Source of the DNA: an uncultured Lentisphaeria bacterium
GTDB lineage: Bacteria > Verrucomicrobiota > Lentisphaeria > Victivallales > Victivallaceae
Direction: 5' to 3'
DNA length: 31,435 bases
NCBI GenBank assembly: GCA_937888615.1
Contig: CALABZ010000441.1
Location: 1 to 31,435 of the forward strand
Within the stretch, counting starts at the first letter, position 1. Every line of letters starts with the position of its first letter. The notes under the pieces were generated by a model, which was given only the letters and a program-made list of their open reading frames with translations, was not told the origin of the DNA and searched no databases. Position numbers and translations under genes: made by a program. Of the stretch, positions 8,200-15,436 are shown in pieces.

Positions 8200-9252
8200 T
8201 TATTCTCCTTTGTTGGGATCTGATGATTTGCGGATAATTAATTGTGAAGCTAATGAGTGCCTGCGGACATCACAGGGGCTTTTGATTTGTTCCATAAGCA
8301 GTTCCACGCAGCCGGACGCCAACAGGTTCAGGCGCGGATTTATCGTTGTCAGAACGGGTTCCTCCCGTATGAATAAACGGCTTTCTTCGATATTGTCGTA
8401 ACCGGCTATGGCAATTTTGCCGCCCGGCTCATAGCCCATGTCGCGCAAAAAGAAGTATGCGCCGCGCGCCATGAAGTCATTGCTCATGATCCAGGTGTCG
8501 TAATGCTTCAGCCGGTCCCAGTTCTCGCGCACGGCCAGATACGTGTTCAGGGTTTGTTCTCCCCTCATGGATTTTCGGGGAAGCAGATAAATGTCGGATG
8601 GCTCCAGGTTGAAGAATGACTTCATATTTTCCAGGCATTGTTCCATGCGGAAAAGACAGGTGCTGCCGACGCCGATGAACGCGGCTTTGCGCCGCCCCTG
8701 CTTTTTCAGGTGGGAAAACAACTCCGTGTAGGCCTTGTCGTTATCCACATAAATGGAGGTGACCGGGAGTTCCGGCACCGGGTCGGACGGCATCGAAAAC
8801 GCCACGACCGGGAACTTGTGCGTGGCCAGTTCCTGCAGGGTCAACTTTCCAGCGATCATGGACGCCAGGACGAACCCGTCCACCCTGCTGGTATAGAAAA
8901 TCTGGGCGATCTGACGGTCGATCTCCTCCAGATCATCCGAAACAATCGGCAGGATGGACATGGTGTAGTTCGATTTGCCCAACTCATGCGACAACCCGGA
9001 AATGAATTGGCTGAAGGTCGGAGAATTGACCGTGGATTCCACGTCGGGGGCGATCATCCCGATCGTGTACGTTTTTCCCGAGGCCAGGGCGCGGGCGGAG
9101 AATTTCGGACGGTACTGGTACTTGTCGCAGAGCGCCATGATCCGTTCGCGCGCCGCCGGCTTCACCTTGTTGTAATAACGGGGGTCCAGCGCCCGCGACA
9201 CCGTCGCGGTCGAGTATCCGGTTTTCTCCGATATTTCTTTTATGGACAGCAT
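8200..9252 (-). CDS. LacI-family transcriptional regulator
   Basis: 350 residues. The N-terminal helix-turn-helix is KEISEKTGYSTATVSRAL (residues 5-22), followed by the hinge region ending KFSARALASGKTYTIGMI. Residues ~62-340 form a periplasmic-binding-protein-like effector domain (VDGFVLASM, IYVDNDKAYTELFSHL, TWIMSNDFMARGAYFFL, IAIAGYDN, LTTINP). The effector is not predictable, but the downstream secreted glycosidase suggests a sugar. It is the first gene of its operon and its promoter carries a LacI-type operator, which indicates autoregulation and control of the downstream genes. Start ATG 9252; the Shine-Dalgarno sequence is weak (GGAATAAGAAAGA). Confidence 0.93.
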   Translation of the reverse strand: MLSIKEISEKTGYSTATVSRALDPRYYNKVKPAARERIMALCDKYQYRPKFSARALASGKTYTIGMIAPDVESTVNSPTFSQFISGLSHELGKSNYTMSILPIVSDDLEEIDRQIAQIFYTSRVDGFVLASMIAGKLTLQELATHKFPVVAFSMPSDPVPELPVTSIYVDNDKAYTELFSHLKKQGRRKAAFIGVGSTCLFRMEQCLENMKSFFNLEPSDIYLLPRKSMRGEQTLNTYLAVRENWDRLKHYDTWIMSNDFMARGAYFFLRDMGYEPGGKIAIAGYDNIEESRLFIREEPVLTTINPRLNLLASGCVELLMEQIKSPCDVRRHSLASQLIIRKSSDPNKGE

Positions 9253-9274
9253 TCTTTCTTATTCCGTTGGATTG

Positions 9275-9294
9275 AAATGTAACCGCTTACATTT
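9275..9294. promoter_or_regulatory. LacI/CcpA-type operator palindrome
   Basis: AAATGTAA and TTACATTT (8-bp perfect inverted repeat) flank CCGC. The core TGTAACCGCTTACA has the central CG and TG...CA ends of LacI/GalR-family operators and is close to the cre consensus. It lies directly downstream of the -10 box and covers the expected transcription start (about 9290), the classical position for repression. The most likely ligand is the LacI protein encoded just downstream. Confidence 0.8.
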
Positions 9295-9296
9295 AT

Positions 9297-9325
9297 ATAA
9301 TAACGGCTCCCGTGCCATTTGTCAA
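9297..9325 (-). promoter_or_regulatory. Sigma70 promoter of the LacI-pseudopilin-glycosidase operon
   Basis: On the minus strand a perfect TTGACA (9320-9325) is followed after exactly 17 bp by TATTAT (9297-9302). The operator at 9275-9294 begins 3 bp past the -10 box. Confidence 0.8.
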
Positions 9326-9366
9326 TCTTCTTTCGTCAAATAATCGGAAAAATCTTTGATCGCACG

Positions 9367-11712
9367 TCAGGAGCGGACGGTCCCGACCGGGAACTCCCCG
9401 TATTCGGAAACGGTCATTTCCAGTCCCTCCGGAACGTGGACCCGGATATTGAGCCGGTTATTGCTGCCGAGGCGCCATGAGACTTCGATCTCGCCATGCG
9501 GGGTCGGCACCGATCCCGAAGCGTGGGTCAGGTGTCCCGGGTAGATCTTCAACTCGAATTTTTTGAACCCCGGCTCCAACGGTTTGACCCCCAGCAGGAA
9601 TGCGCCGCTGTAATACGGCATGGCGCTGCTCCAGGCGTGGCACAGGCTGCCGGCATTGCTGAAATCGCGTCCGGCGAACTCGGTTTCCCACAGCGAAGTG
9701 GCCCCGGACAGCACCGGCACTGAAAATTCCGACATCAGGAAACGGTCCATATGGGTACGGGCTTCCGGACCGGCCTCCATCATGGCGTTGATCATGTAAA
9801 ACAGCGAACTGTAGGTGAGCTTGCAGAGTTTGCCGGAGAAAACGGTTTCCAGCAGTTTTCGGATTTTTCCCTCCGGGACCAGGCGGTTGTAGAGCATCAG
9901 CATCTGGATCAGTTCGTAACGGGTATCGTCTTCCGTGAGAGTGGTCCGGTAAGCGCCGGAGGCCGGATCGAAGAACAGTTCTTCGCAGGCGCGGCCGATT
10001 TCGGCGGCATGGGCCTCCAATATGTTGGCCCGGTCGTGATTGCCGGACAGCCTGTGCATATAGGCGGCGGAACGCAGCGCTTCCAACAGGTAAATGGCAT
10101 AGGGGCTTTGCGGGAAATCATCGACGGTGGAGAGGTTGCCGCGCCATTCGTAGAAGTTCCAGACGCCGCTGTGTTCGGGGGTGGCGGAGACGTGGAAACC
10201 ATCGCTCCGGCGCGCCAGCGCCTTGTCCAGAATTTCATCGACCAACTTCATGTGTTTGGCGAAAAGCCGGTCGGAACCGCTGAACAGCCAATGTTCGCGC
10301 AACTCGGAAATCCAGACGAAGGTGAACGCCGGGATCGCCAGTTTGTGATCGCCGGGGGCGGTCAGCCGCAGATAACCGTCGCCGCGGTACGAGCCGGCCA
10401 GCAGGTCCAGCGAAGCCGCCGCGAAATCATAATTGCCCCACACGTAATAGCCGTAATGAATCTGGTTGCGCGAATCATAGGCGTACAGGCCCTGTTCGCG
10501 CCACGGACAGTCCTCGTAGTGCTCATGCATGCAGAGTTTCAGCGTATCCACCGAAACCCGGTTGATTTGCGCCAGCAATCCGTCCTCGGTATCGAACGCG
10601 GCCTGATTGCCCAGCGGCAGTTCCAGCGGCACGATCCCCGCGTACTGAACCGCGACCCGTCCCGGGCCGAAATTCGTGATATGGAGCTCGAGGTAACGCG
10701 CTCCGATGCGGCGGTGCGTATAGATGAATTGATTGCGTCCTTCGCGGCAGATGTAACGGTCCGCGAAATTTCGTCCGCCCGGCGCGGCGCTGCAGCGCCC
10801 GTCGTTCAGGTGTTCGCCGTGGGCGATATCAATGACGGTACCGGCGGGCGCGGTGATGGTGATCATGGGCCAGCCGACGGTTTCCCGCCCGAAATCCGCG
10901 ATCAGGTAACAGCCGTCGGGCAGACCGTCGGACGGCAGTTCACGGAACAGGACTTCCGTCGAACCGTCCGGCCGCAACTGAACGGCGGTACGGGAGTAAG
11001 CGTCTCCGGCACGGCACGGCGGCATGGCTTCGAATAATTCTTCAGGCGGCAACGGGCGCAGATAATCATGCGCACAGGCAATGGCGGCGGTGTTGTCGGG
11101 GGTGGTCCGGCGGAGCAGTCCGTGCTGACAGAGTTCCACGACGGGGGAGGGGAGCTCCGATAGTTCCGGCACCGGGCGTTCTTTCAGGGGACGCCAGAGG
11201 AATTGGTTGGGGTAGACGCAGGCGTTGTGCCAGGCGGAGGGCGGCGGCAGTTCGGGACGCGCGTCGTGCTCGAACGTATAACCAAGTTGCGGGCTGACCT
11301 TGCATTCAAGCCCGGAACGGTAGTTCGGATCGGGCAGGGCCAGCCAGTCGGCGCCGGTGGCGGTCAGAATTTTGCCCTCGCTGAATACCACCGCTTTCAG
11401 GCAGGGCTTGCCGGGACGGCTGGTCAGGAACGATTCGCCGAGGAAATGGACGGATATCAGAATGGTATTTTCGCCGTGCTTGAGCATGGAGGTGATGTCG
11501 GCGGCGCTGTAAGTCTTGTCATACGGGTAGTCGCTGAACTGGGTGATCGGAATCCGGGCGCCGTTCACATATACCGAATACGTGGTATCCGCGCTGATTT
11601 GGAGGACGGCTGCGGAAATGCCGTCGGCATTGAAGGTTTTGCGAAAAAGATAATAACGGTCCTTGCCGGAAGATTCCGGTGAACCCCAGATCCATTCAGC
11701 CTGTTCAATCAT
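9367..11712 (-). CDS. Alpha-L-rhamnosidase (GH78 family)
   Basis: 781 residues with no signal peptide, so probably cytoplasmic, removing terminal alpha-L-rhamnose from imported oligosaccharides or glycosides. Residues ~1-125 form an N-terminal beta domain (YLFRKTFNADG, YSVYVNG, TILISVHFLGESF), and ~265-365 a second beta-sandwich (YLIADFGRETVGWPMI, ARYLELHITN). The (alpha/alpha)6 barrel begins with AAFDTEDGLLAQINRVSVDTL and contains the GH78-like EDCPWREQGLYAYDSRNQ (400-417), where D401, R405, E406 and D413 are candidate catalytic-site residues. It ends with the typical TSLWETEF, SLCHAWSSAMPYY and VKPLEPGFKKFELKI segments. It starts 3 bp after the GntR-type regulator. Bases 11395-11441 of this gene recur exactly, inverted, in the intergenic region upstream of its own operon. 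Confidence 0.88.
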   Translation of the reverse strand: MIEQAEWIWGSPESSGKDRYYLFRKTFNADGISAAVLQISADTTYSVYVNGARIPITQFSDYPYDKTYSAADITSMLKHGENTILISVHFLGESFLTSRPGKPCLKAVVFSEGKILTATGADWLALPDPNYRSGLECKVSPQLGYTFEHDARPELPPPSAWHNACVYPNQFLWRPLKERPVPELSELPSPVVELCQHGLLRRTTPDNTAAIACAHDYLRPLPPEELFEAMPPCRAGDAYSRTAVQLRPDGSTEVLFRELPSDGLPDGCYLIADFGRETVGWPMITITAPAGTVIDIAHGEHLNDGRCSAAPGGRNFADRYICREGRNQFIYTHRRIGARYLELHITNFGPGRVAVQYAGIVPLELPLGNQAAFDTEDGLLAQINRVSVDTLKLCMHEHYEDCPWREQGLYAYDSRNQIHYGYYVWGNYDFAAASLDLLAGSYRGDGYLRLTAPGDHKLAIPAFTFVWISELREHWLFSGSDRLFAKHMKLVDEILDKALARRSDGFHVSATPEHSGVWNFYEWRGNLSTVDDFPQSPYAIYLLEALRSAAYMHRLSGNHDRANILEAHAAEIGRACEELFFDPASGAYRTTLTEDDTRYELIQMLMLYNRLVPEGKIRKLLETVFSGKLCKLTYSSLFYMINAMMEAGPEARTHMDRFLMSEFSVPVLSGATSLWETEFAGRDFSNAGSLCHAWSSAMPYYSGAFLLGVKPLEPGFKKFELKIYPGHLTHASGSVPTPHGEIEVSWRLGSNNRLNIRVHVPEGLEMTVSEYGEFPVGTVRS
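11395..11441 (-). repeat. 47-bp segment of the rhamnosidase gene, source of the intergenic copy
   Basis: This stretch encodes GESFLTSRPGKPCLK (residues 92-106) and is identical over 47 bp, in inverted orientation, to 13017-13063. Flanking bases on both sides differ. Confidence 0.95.
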
Positions 11713-11715
11713 AAT

Positions 11716-12753
11716 TCAACCTATGGTTTGATTTTTATATAAATGTGGTTTGATCAATATTCGGACGGGGAGGAATTCACCGGCGGCGGAGTTCTCCAGA
11801 TAATGCATCAGGGCATCGACTACTTCCGCCGTGCCGCTGCTCAGCACGGAAACCGCGGGAGCGCAGCGCATCCAGTCGCCGGAACCGTTGAAACTCAAAA
11901 TTTTGAATTGTTCCGGGATGCCGCCGAGTTGGTAGGCCGGGGCGGTAAACTCGTCGGAAAGGATGAAAATACCGTCGCAGGCGCGTTCCCGCGCATCAAT
12001 CAGACTGGCGGCGCAGACCGGGATTTTACGGACGATTTCGCCCGGCGGAAAGGGGTAACTGAGAATTCGGCCCCCGCACTGCTGGAACCGGTCGGCGAAT
12101 CCCTGGCGGCGCTTGTTAAAAATTGGATGGTCGAATCCTCCGCAGACGGCGGCTTTGCGGCAGCCGGAGTTCCACAGCGTTTCAGCGGCGGCGGTGCCGA
12201 CGGCGTAATTATCCAATGCGACGGCGTTTCGGAATCGTTCGAGATAAGGGTCCGAGAGAGCGACAATGCATTTGTGAGTCTGGATGGATTGCAGGTAATG
12301 GAGGAACGGTTCGCAGTCGATAATGGCCAGCAGGATGATTTCCGACTCATCGGCGGCGGCTTTCAGTTCTTCGAAACTGGTCCGGTGATTTACCTGAAAC
12401 AGCCTGAAATCGGCGGCGGCGCTTTTCAGCCGGGGTTCGAGTTTCAGCCACAGCCGTTCAAATGCCGGGGGCATGATGATCTGCCCCTGGCCGCTGACAA
12501 AATAGGTGATTCGCCCGCAGGCGGAGAGCGGACGGGCATGCAGAATGTGGGTCTGGTGTCCGTCGCGGCGGATCAGGCCGTTTGTTTCGGCTTCGGCCAG
12601 GACTTTGCGGATGGTCATGCGGCTGGCGGCGAACTGTTCGGTCAGCGTCCTTTCCGGCGGGACCAGAAAAACGTGGTTGTTGATCTGTTTGCGGCAGAAC
12701 CGTTCGAACTCGGCATAGATGTCCGTATATTTGCGATAAGTGCGCTTACGCAT
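11716..12753 (-). CDS. GntR-type winged-helix / LacI-type effector hybrid regulator
   Basis: 345 residues. The N-terminus is a GntR winged helix (VPPERTLTEQFAASRMTIRKVLAEAETNGLI, about residues 32-62). The rest is a periplasmic-binding-like effector domain as in AraR-type regulators (EIILLAIIDCEPF, VALDNYAVGTAAAETLW, RKAAVCGGFDHPIFNKRRQGFADRF, CDGIFILSDEFTAPA). I chose ATG 12753 because AGGAA stands 7 bp before it; the frame is open to 12786, but that extension has no ribosome-binding site and would overlap the -10 box. It precedes the rhamnosidase gene by 3 bp and most likely regulates it in response to rhamnose or a rhamnoside (inference). Confidence 0.87.
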   Translation of the reverse strand: MRKRTYRKYTDIYAEFERFCRKQINNHVFLVPPERTLTEQFAASRMTIRKVLAEAETNGLIRRDGHQTHILHARPLSACGRITYFVSGQGQIIMPPAFERLWLKLEPRLKSAAADFRLFQVNHRTSFEELKAAADESEIILLAIIDCEPFLHYLQSIQTHKCIVALSDPYLERFRNAVALDNYAVGTAAAETLWNSGCRKAAVCGGFDHPIFNKRRQGFADRFQQCGGRILSYPFPPGEIVRKIPVCAASLIDARERACDGIFILSDEFTAPAYQLGGIPEQFKILSFNGSGDWMRCAPAVSVLSSGTAEVVDALMHYLENSAAGEFLPVRILIKPHLYKNQTIG

Positions 12754-12777
12754 GATAAAGTTCCTGTTAATCTGATA

Positions 12778-12805
12778 AATATACAATTTGGTCTATTTTT
12801 TGCAA
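12778..12805 (-). promoter_or_regulatory. Candidate promoter of the regulator-rhamnosidase operon
   Basis: On the minus strand TTGCAA (12800-12805) and TATATT (12778-12783) are spaced by 16 bp. The -10 box ends 24 bp before the chosen start codon. Confidence 0.5.
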
Positions 12806-12827
12806 GCGGAAAACTGGGGAAAACGAC

Positions 12828-12845
12828 AAACTTTCGGCAAAGTTT
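12828..12845. promoter_or_regulatory. Candidate operator: AAACTTT-CGGC-AAAGTTT inverted repeat
   Basis: A perfect 7-bp inverted repeat around CGGC lies 23 bp upstream of the -35 box of the regulator-rhamnosidase promoter. Its symmetry and central CG fit an operator for a GntR/LacI hybrid, but there is only one copy and no experimental support. Confidence 0.4.
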
Positions 12846-12918
12846 TTCTCCCTGTGCGGAAACAAAACATCAAAGCCGGATTTAAATAAGCTACCGTTCT
12901 TCCAACAAAGAATCAGCA

Positions 12919-12998
12919 CCAAAAAATCATTGTCAGTGTTGTTTGCTGTCAACACTGACAATGTATATGTAATATAACTGTATTTTGGAGGAATTCAA
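12919..12998 (-). repeat. Promoter-hairpin-T-run module, copy 1
   Basis: Reading the minus strand: -35 TTGAAT (12993-12998), 16 bp, TATATT (12971-12976) inside the shared GTTATATTAC box, 7 bp, then a perfect 14-bp stem (12950-12963 with 12928-12941) around an 8-base loop (12942-12949), one A, and six T (12921-12926). The stem reads CATTGTCAGTGTTG / CAACACTGACAATG. It would give an RNA whose first bases are the hairpin. It ends 175 bp before the regulator start codon. Intrinsic terminator, attenuator or small hairpin RNA are all possible. Confidence 0.75.
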
Positions 12999-13086
12999 GG
13001 CGATATGTGAGTGAAATCGGCGAATCGTTCCTGACCAGCCGTCCCGGCAAGCCCTGCCTGAAAATTGATGAATTCAGGACGATATG
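12991..13086 (+). repeat. Imperfect direct repeats flanking the captured rhamnosidase fragment
   Basis: GAATTCAAGGCGATATG (12991-13007) and GAATTCAGGACGATATG (13070-13086) match at 15 of 17 positions and enclose the 47-bp copy of the rhamnosidase gene. A third, more diverged relative (GAATCAAGGACGTATTG) starts at 13252 next to module copy 2. Confidence 0.75.
13017..13063 (+). repeat. 47-bp exact inverted copy of rhamnosidase coding sequence in the intergenic region
   Basis: Identical to the minus-strand sequence of 11395-11441. On the plus strand it still encodes GESFLTSRPGKPCLK, but there is no gene around it: the frame has only a GTG at 13007 without a placed ribosome-binding site and closes within about 50 codons. 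It lies between the two hairpin modules, so minus-strand transcription from copy 2 would yield 47 nt perfectly antisense to the rhamnosidase mRNA. Confidence 0.93.
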
Positions 13087-13179
13087 GAAATATAGGTTTA
13101 TAACAAATTCGGAGTATGGCCTCAAGCCAAATATCAGTCTCCCAGCAAAGAATCGGTCTTCTTGAAAAGAATCGTAACC

Positions 13180-13258
13180 AAAAAACTCATTGTCGGTGAT
13201 GTTTGCTGTCATCACCGACAATGCATCTGTAATATAACCGTATTTTTAACAGAATCAA
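13180..13258 (-). repeat. Promoter-hairpin-T-run module, copy 2
   Basis: Minus strand: -35 TTGATT (13253-13258), 16 bp, TATATT (13231-13236) in GTTATATTAC, 7 bp, perfect 14-bp stem CATTGTCGGTGATG / CATCACCGACAATG (13210-13223 with 13188-13201), loop identical to copy 1 (13202-13209), two bases, six T (13180-13185). Two stem pairs differ from copy 1 and both are compensated on the other arm. It lies 260 bp upstream of copy 1 in the same orientation. Further downstream a GATTCTTTG-[T/C]-TGG stretch is also shared with copy 1, so the duplicated unit is longer than the module. Confidence 0.75.
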
Positions 13259-13304
13259 GGACGTATTGCAGAAAAGTTCATCCCTTCTTTTTATTTGCTT
13301 TGGA

Positions 13305-13333
13305 TTGAAAAACGCATTTGCCGGGGGTATAAT
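13305..13333 (+). promoter_or_regulatory. Sigma70 promoter of the flavin reductase-like gene
   Basis: TTGAAA (13305-13310), 17 bp, and a perfect TATAAT (13328-13333). A strong ribosome-binding site AGGAGGTG (13353-13360) stands 4 bp before the ATG. Confidence 0.8.
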
Positions 13334-13364
13334 CTACGTATAAATACCTGACAGGAGGTGTGCT

Positions 13365-13907
13365 ATGCAGGAATTGCCGCTGGAGAGAGCATTCATGCTG
13401 ATTGAGCCGGGTCCGGTCGTATTGGTCACTGTGGCGGACGGACGGAAACGCAATGTCATGACGATTTCGTGGCACATGGTGCTGGATTTTACGCCGCGTT
13501 TTGCGCTGAAAACAGGGGATTGGAACTGGTCGTTTTCCATGCTGATGAAAACCCGCGAATGCGTGCTCGCCATTCCCGCGGTCGACCTGTCCCGCAAGGT
13601 GGTCGAGGTCGGCAGTTGTTCCGGGGCGGATACCGATAAATTCGCCCGGTTCGGGTTGACTCCGGTCAAAGGCAAGTCTGTCAAAGCCCCCCTGATTGCC
13701 GAATGCCTGGCCAATATTGAATGCCGGGTGGTCGATTATGTGGAGGCGCATGGAATCGTTGTGCTGGACGGGGTTCAGGCGTGGATCGACGCGGAACGCA
13801 AAGAACGCCGGATGTTTCACGCCGTTGGCGACGGCACGTTCGTGGTCGACGGCAGGACCATTGATCATCGGAAGATTATGGAGGCCAAACTGCCCCCCGG
13901 CGTGTAG
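13365..13907 (+). CDS. Flavin reductase-like FMN-binding protein (flavoredoxin type)
   Basis: 180 residues with the flavin-reductase-like split-barrel fold: GPVVLVTVADGRKRNVMTISWHMVLDFTPRFAL at the N-terminus, VLAIPAVDLSRKVVEVGSCSG in the middle, and KAPLIAECLANIECRVVDY followed by IVVLDGVQAWID. Such proteins bind FMN and act as NAD(P)H:flavin reductases or electron carriers (flavoredoxin) in anaerobes. It has its own strong promoter and a second promoter follows it, so it is probably monocistronic, although its position before the flavin-rich glycerol-phosphate operon may be functional. Confidence 0.87.
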   Translation: MQELPLERAFMLIEPGPVVLVTVADGRKRNVMTISWHMVLDFTPRFALKTGDWNWSFSMLMKTRECVLAIPAVDLSRKVVEVGSCSGADTDKFARFGLTPVKGKSVKAPLIAECLANIECRVVDYVEAHGIVVLDGVQAWIDAERKERRMFHAVGDGTFVVDGRTIDHRKIMEAKLPPGV

Positions 13908-13935
13908 GTATTGCCCGAAAAATGAAGAGCGCGGC

Positions 13936-13963
13936 TTGACAAATTTTCAAACAAGTTTATATT
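13936..13963 (+). promoter_or_regulatory. Sigma70 promoter of the glycerol-phosphate operon, with possible operator
   Basis: TTGACA (13936-13941), 16 bp, TATATT (13958-13963). Around and after the -10 box there is a short inverted repeat GTTTA...TAAAC (13955-13971) and repeated AAACAA/AACAAG units up to 13986. These could bind the XRE-cupin regulator encoded last in the operon; that link is a guess. Confidence 0.65.
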
Positions 13964-13996
13964 TAGTAAACAAACAAGTAAACAAGAGGGCGGCTC

Positions 13997-15436
13997 ATGT
14001 ATGATGCAGCAGTAATCGGTGCAGGCGTTTCGGGCGTGTCGACAGCGTGGCAGTTGTCACATTACGAGCTGAAAATCGCGCTGCTGGAAAAATGCGCGGA
14101 TGTGGGATTCGGCGTCTCCAAGGCCAATTCCGGGATCGTTCACGGCGGTTTTCATCATCCGGTCAGCACCTTGAAAGCGCGGTTGGAGGTTCGCGGCAAT
14201 CTGATGTTTGAAAAACTCCAGTACGAGCTTGGATTCCCATTCCGGCGCGACGGCATCCTGGTGGTGGCGTTTACGCCCGAAGAAATGGTGACGGTGCAGA
14301 AATTGTACGCGCAGGGTCTGGCCAATGGCGTGCGCAACCTTGAAATGTGCGGGCGCGACCGTCTGCTTCAGCTGGAACCCAAACTGAATCACGAGGTCGT
14401 GGGCGGATTTTTCGCGCCGGGCGGCGGCACCATCGAACCGTACCGTTATGTGTTCAGCATGGTGGAGTCGGCCCGGAAAAACGGGGTGGAACTGCATTGC
14501 GATTTCAAGGTGGCAAGCGGCGAATTCGATGGTTCGCACTGGACGTTGACCTCGGCCACCGGCGAGAAAATCAAGGCGCGCTACGTGGTGAATGCCGCCG
14601 GGCTCTTCGCCGATGAAATTTCGCGCAACTGCGGGGCCGAGGAGTTCAAGATCATCCCGCGCAAAGGCGAGGAATATTTGCTGGACCGCGAAAGCCCGGC
14701 CCGTCCGAAGCGGGTCATTTTTCCGGTCCCCACCAAAACCTCGAAAGGGGTGCTGGTGATTCCGACCGCCGAGGGCACCACAATGATCGGTCCCACCGCC
14801 GAACTGACCGAGGACAAGGATGATGTTTCCACCAGCGCTGACCGCATGAAACAGATTGTGGCGCAGGTGCGGCAGATGGTGGACGGGATTTCGGCACGGG
14901 ACATTATTACCTCGTTCGCGGGACTGCGGCCGGTGCTGGAATCGGAAGATTTTTACATTGAATTATCGAAAAAAGTGCCGAATTTTGTTCAGGTGGCGGG
15001 GATTCAGTCGCCGGGGCTGACGGCGTCGCCGGCGATCGGCGAATACGTCAAGGATATTTTGAGGGACGCCGGGCTGAAAATGATGGAAAAGGGCGGCGAT
15101 TACACATTGCCGCACCGTCACGAAATTCGCCACGAGACCCCGGAGTCGCTGGACGCCCTGCATGAGAAAGATCCGCGCTGGACCCATGTGGTCTGCCGTT
15201 GCGAGAATATTTCCGAGGCGGAAATCATCGAGGCGATCCGGCACGGGCACACGACGCTGGACGGCATTAAATTCTACACCCGTGCCGGGATGGGGCGTTG
15301 TCAGGGCGGGTTCTGCTCGTCGCGGATCATGATGATCGTAAGCCGCGAGACCGGCATACCGATGGAACAACTGACCAAGAAAGGGGGCGGCAGCCGCCTC
15401 CTCTCCGGCAAACTGGGGAGCGTGAGCGTAAAATGA
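13997..15436 (+). CDS. FAD-dependent glycerol-3-phosphate dehydrogenase-like oxidoreductase with BFD [2Fe-2S] domain
   Basis: 479 residues. The FAD-binding Rossmann motif is GAGVSG (8-13) and the DAO fold continues to about 365 (SKANSGIVHGGFHHP, IIPRKGEEYLL, SFAGLRPVLES, VQVAGIQSPGLTASPAIGEY). The C-terminal BFD-like domain carries C400, C402, C435 and C440 (VCRCENIS and MGRCQGGFC), which should hold an iron-sulfur cluster. This matches the GlpA-type proteins of anaerobes that occur with an FAD/NAD oxidoreductase and a DUF1667 protein, as here. A related possibility is an L-2-hydroxyacid oxidase of the LhgO type, but the phosphodiesterase in the operon favours glycerol 3-phosphate. AGAGGG precedes the ATG. 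The stop overlaps the next gene as ATGA. Confidence 0.85.
   Translation: MYDAAVIGAGVSGVSTAWQLSHYELKIALLEKCADVGFGVSKANSGIVHGGFHHPVSTLKARLEVRGNLMFEKLQYELGFPFRRDGILVVAFTPEEMVTVQKLYAQGLANGVRNLEMCGRDRLLQLEPKLNHEVVGGFFAPGGGTIEPYRYVFSMVESARKNGVELHCDFKVASGEFDGSHWTLTSATGEKIKARYVVNAAGLFADEISRNCGAEEFKIIPRKGEEYLLDRESPARPKRVIFPVPTKTSKGVLVIPTAEGTTMIGPTAELTEDKDDVSTSADRMKQIVAQVRQMVDGISARDIITSFAGLRPVLESEDFYIELSKKVPNFVQVAGIQSPGLTASPAIGEYVKDILRDAGLKMMEKGGDYTLPHRHEIRHETPESLDALHEKDPRWTHVVCRCENISEAEIIEAIRHGHTTLDGIKFYTRAGMGRCQGGFCSSRIMMIVSRETGIPMEQLTKKGGGSRLLSGKLGSVSVK

Noticed and set aside
9751..11037. 428-codon plus-strand frame opposite the rhamnosidase gene
   Set aside because: It is the complement of a well-supported GH78 gene in GC-rich DNA; composition is shadow-like and no domain is recognisable.
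11743..12885. 380-codon plus-strand frame opposite the GntR/LacI hybrid
   Set aside because: It is antisense to a clear regulator gene and runs through its promoter; no family similarity or ribosome-binding site.
13007..13158. Short plus-strand frame containing GESFLTSRPGKPCLK as a possible mini-gene or rhamnosidase pseudogene
   Set aside because: Only 15 residues match the enzyme, both sides are unrelated, and there is no well-placed ribosome-binding site; a captured DNA fragment explains it better.
12767..13221. Two overlapping minus-strand reading frames (65 and 90 codons) with similar N-termini (MSVLTANNTDN and MSVMTANITDN)
   Set aside because: Their similarity comes from the duplicated hairpin module; the frames have no ribosome-binding site, diverge after the hairpin, and start inside the stem-loop.
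12919..13258. CRISPR array (36-bp palindromic repeats with a self-derived fragment between them)
   Set aside because: There are only two repeats, they differ in sequence, the spacing is 224 bp instead of 30-40 bp, and no cas genes are present.
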